64,000 nucleotides of DNA, taken from positions 1 through 64,000 of the forward strand of contig NZ_VUMS01000006.1 of assembly GCF_009696065.1 (NCBI RefSeq), given 5' to 3'. Under the pieces are notes generated by a model. It ran no database searches, was not told where the DNA came from, and saw only the letters and a list, made by a program, of their open reading frames with translations. Below, piece after piece: positions 63,293 to 64,000 of the stretch. Source of the stretch: Oliverpabstia intestinalis (GTDB taxonomy: Bacteria > Bacillota > Clostridia > Lachnospirales > Lachnospiraceae). How positions within the stretch are numbered: position 1 is the first letter of the stretch; every line of letters starts with the position of its first letter. The translations under genes and the position numbers were made by a program.

Positions 63293-64000
63293 CTAGCGGG
63301 TTGTGATCAGAGTCTGATACCCATCCTTTCGAAGCCTTTGTTCCATCAAAACAGCATTCCCAAGCTGTTCAAAAGCTCCCACCTGGACTTTATAATATCC
63401 GTCCTGCTGTAAAATATAAGATGGATATCCCTTATCCAGAAGTTCATAATTCAGCCGGTCTGCATTTTCTTTATTTCTGAAAACTCCCACCTGCACCCGA
63501 TATAAAAGTGGATCTTCCACAGTTTCCTGATCCAGTGTACCGAGAATCGCCTCAGAAATTGCTCCTGCGATTTCTGTAAATTTTTCATCAAACAGCTGAT
63601 TATCCTGATCGTTGTTAATAAATCCTGCCTCCACCAGAAGTGCCGGCATATTTGTTCTTCGCAACACTACAAGTCCCGGTCGTTCTTTCACCCCGAGATT
63701 ACGGAATCCCACCTCCTCCAGAGCCCCGTTAATTGCCTCTGCCATCTTCAGTTTGATTCCCGACTTGTCATAGATCAGTGTCTCTACCCCCTGATACTGA
63801 TTCTGTCTTGGACTGGAATTTCTGTGAATCGAAATAAAATAATCCGCTTCTTCCCGATTTGCAATCTGCGCTTTTTCAAAGGGTGTCTGGTAGACATCCG
63901 TGGTTCTTGTATACACCACATCCTGTCCTCCTGCCTCCAGAAGTCTCCCTACTTCCAGTGCGAGCCGTAACGTATCTTCCTTTTCCTGCCTGCCAGGATA
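63293..64000 (-). CDS. N-acetylmuramoyl-L-alanine amidase with SPOR domain (5' end outside the window)
   Basis: The frame is open to the right edge, so the N-terminus (with the first zinc His) is missing; 235 residues are visible. Amidase_3 features: 'EKEDTLRLALEVGRLLEAGG', 'VVYTRTTD', 'YFISIHRNS' (zinc His), 'GVETLIYD', and 'ALLVEAGFINND' with the catalytic Glu. A SPOR-like domain follows, with two repeats 'YRVQVGVFRNKENADRL' and 'YKVQVGAFEQLGNAVLM', which bind denuded peptidoglycan. It cleaves the bond between MurNAc and the stem peptide. Confidence 0.93.
   Translation of the reverse strand, partial: YPGRQEKEDTLRLALEVGRLLEAGGQDVVYTRTTDVYQTPFEKAQIANREEADYFISIHRNSSPRQNQYQGVETLIYDKSGIKLKMAEAINGALEEVGFRNLGVKERPGLVVLRRTNMPALLVEAGFINNDQDNQLFDEKFTEIAGAISEAILGTLDQETVEDPLLYRVQVGVFRNKENADRLNYELLDKGYPSYILQQDGYYKVQVGAFEQLGNAVLMEQRLRKDGYQTLITTR

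Overview
The window comes from a Gram-positive gut anaerobe of the Lachnospiraceae (Clostridia). Support comes from the 16S rRNA 5' end at the left edge, moderate-to-low GC, strong sigma-A promoters, AGGAGG-type ribosome sites, an SCIFF peptide/maturase pair, and a NADH-linked type B dihydroorotate dehydrogenase (PyrK/PyrD). The genus cannot be fixed from the 16S fragment alone. Nearly all genes lie on the minus strand, consistent with one side of a replichore reading away from an rRNA operon.

Layout. 1-620: start of a leftward rRNA operon with two tandem promoters. 619-8257: radA, a small conserved protein, clpC behind a YtrA-type GntR regulator, a GNAT acetyltransferase and an M28 peptidase. 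8386-9102: a tRNA-Leu with the rare anticodon AAG, then a candidate type I toxin-antitoxin module (short membrane peptide with a convergent antisense RNA). 9160-10964: an RmlC-like epimerase and a Gfo/Idh/MocA oxidoreductase, divergently transcribed. 11039-14608: purE-purM-purN-purD behind a promoter with three copies of an operator-like motif. 14683-16577: a sugar epimerase/oxidoreductase pair. 16790-20638: pyrE followed by small membrane proteins and an M29 aminopeptidase. 20843-24811: pyrC-pyrF-pyrK-pyrD. Together with pyrE this gives all of de novo UMP synthesis except carbamoyl-phosphate synthase and aspartate transcarbamylase.

24947-30192: a cold-shock gene, DUF177-rpmF, pta-ackA (acetate and ATP from acetyl-CoA), and tmcAL. 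30245-35563: a five-gene, translationally coupled cluster encoding two TasA/camelysin-like secreted proteins, a larger third one with a C-terminal membrane anchor, a SipW-type signal peptidase, and a large adhesin with a predicted internal thioester and SpaA/Cna-B-like domains. I read it as a sortase-independent surface fibre with a covalently binding tip. It is the most novel-looking system here. 35900-42048: UPF0210 and ACT-domain proteins, a WalJ-like hydrolase, coaE, polA and a zf-HC2 membrane protein. 42140-48518: a MATE exporter and a glycerol / glycerol-3-phosphate module (glpK, GlpA-like dehydrogenase, FAD partner, DUF1667 protein) with a striking glpK leader hairpin.

48555-54709: recJ, fused secDF and the SCIFF locus (scfA, scfB, TIGR04086 membrane protein). 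54735-58213: a proline/threonine-rich wall-anchored protein and a CNNM/CorC-type transporter, divergent. 58228-64000: a MacB-like ABC transporter with a giant extracellular coiled coil, a YdcF-family protein and a cell-wall amidase cut by the window edge. Several genes too short for routine ORF calling were found by eye: scfA, the toxin and a 51-residue membrane protein. No CRISPR array, transposase or prophage was seen.
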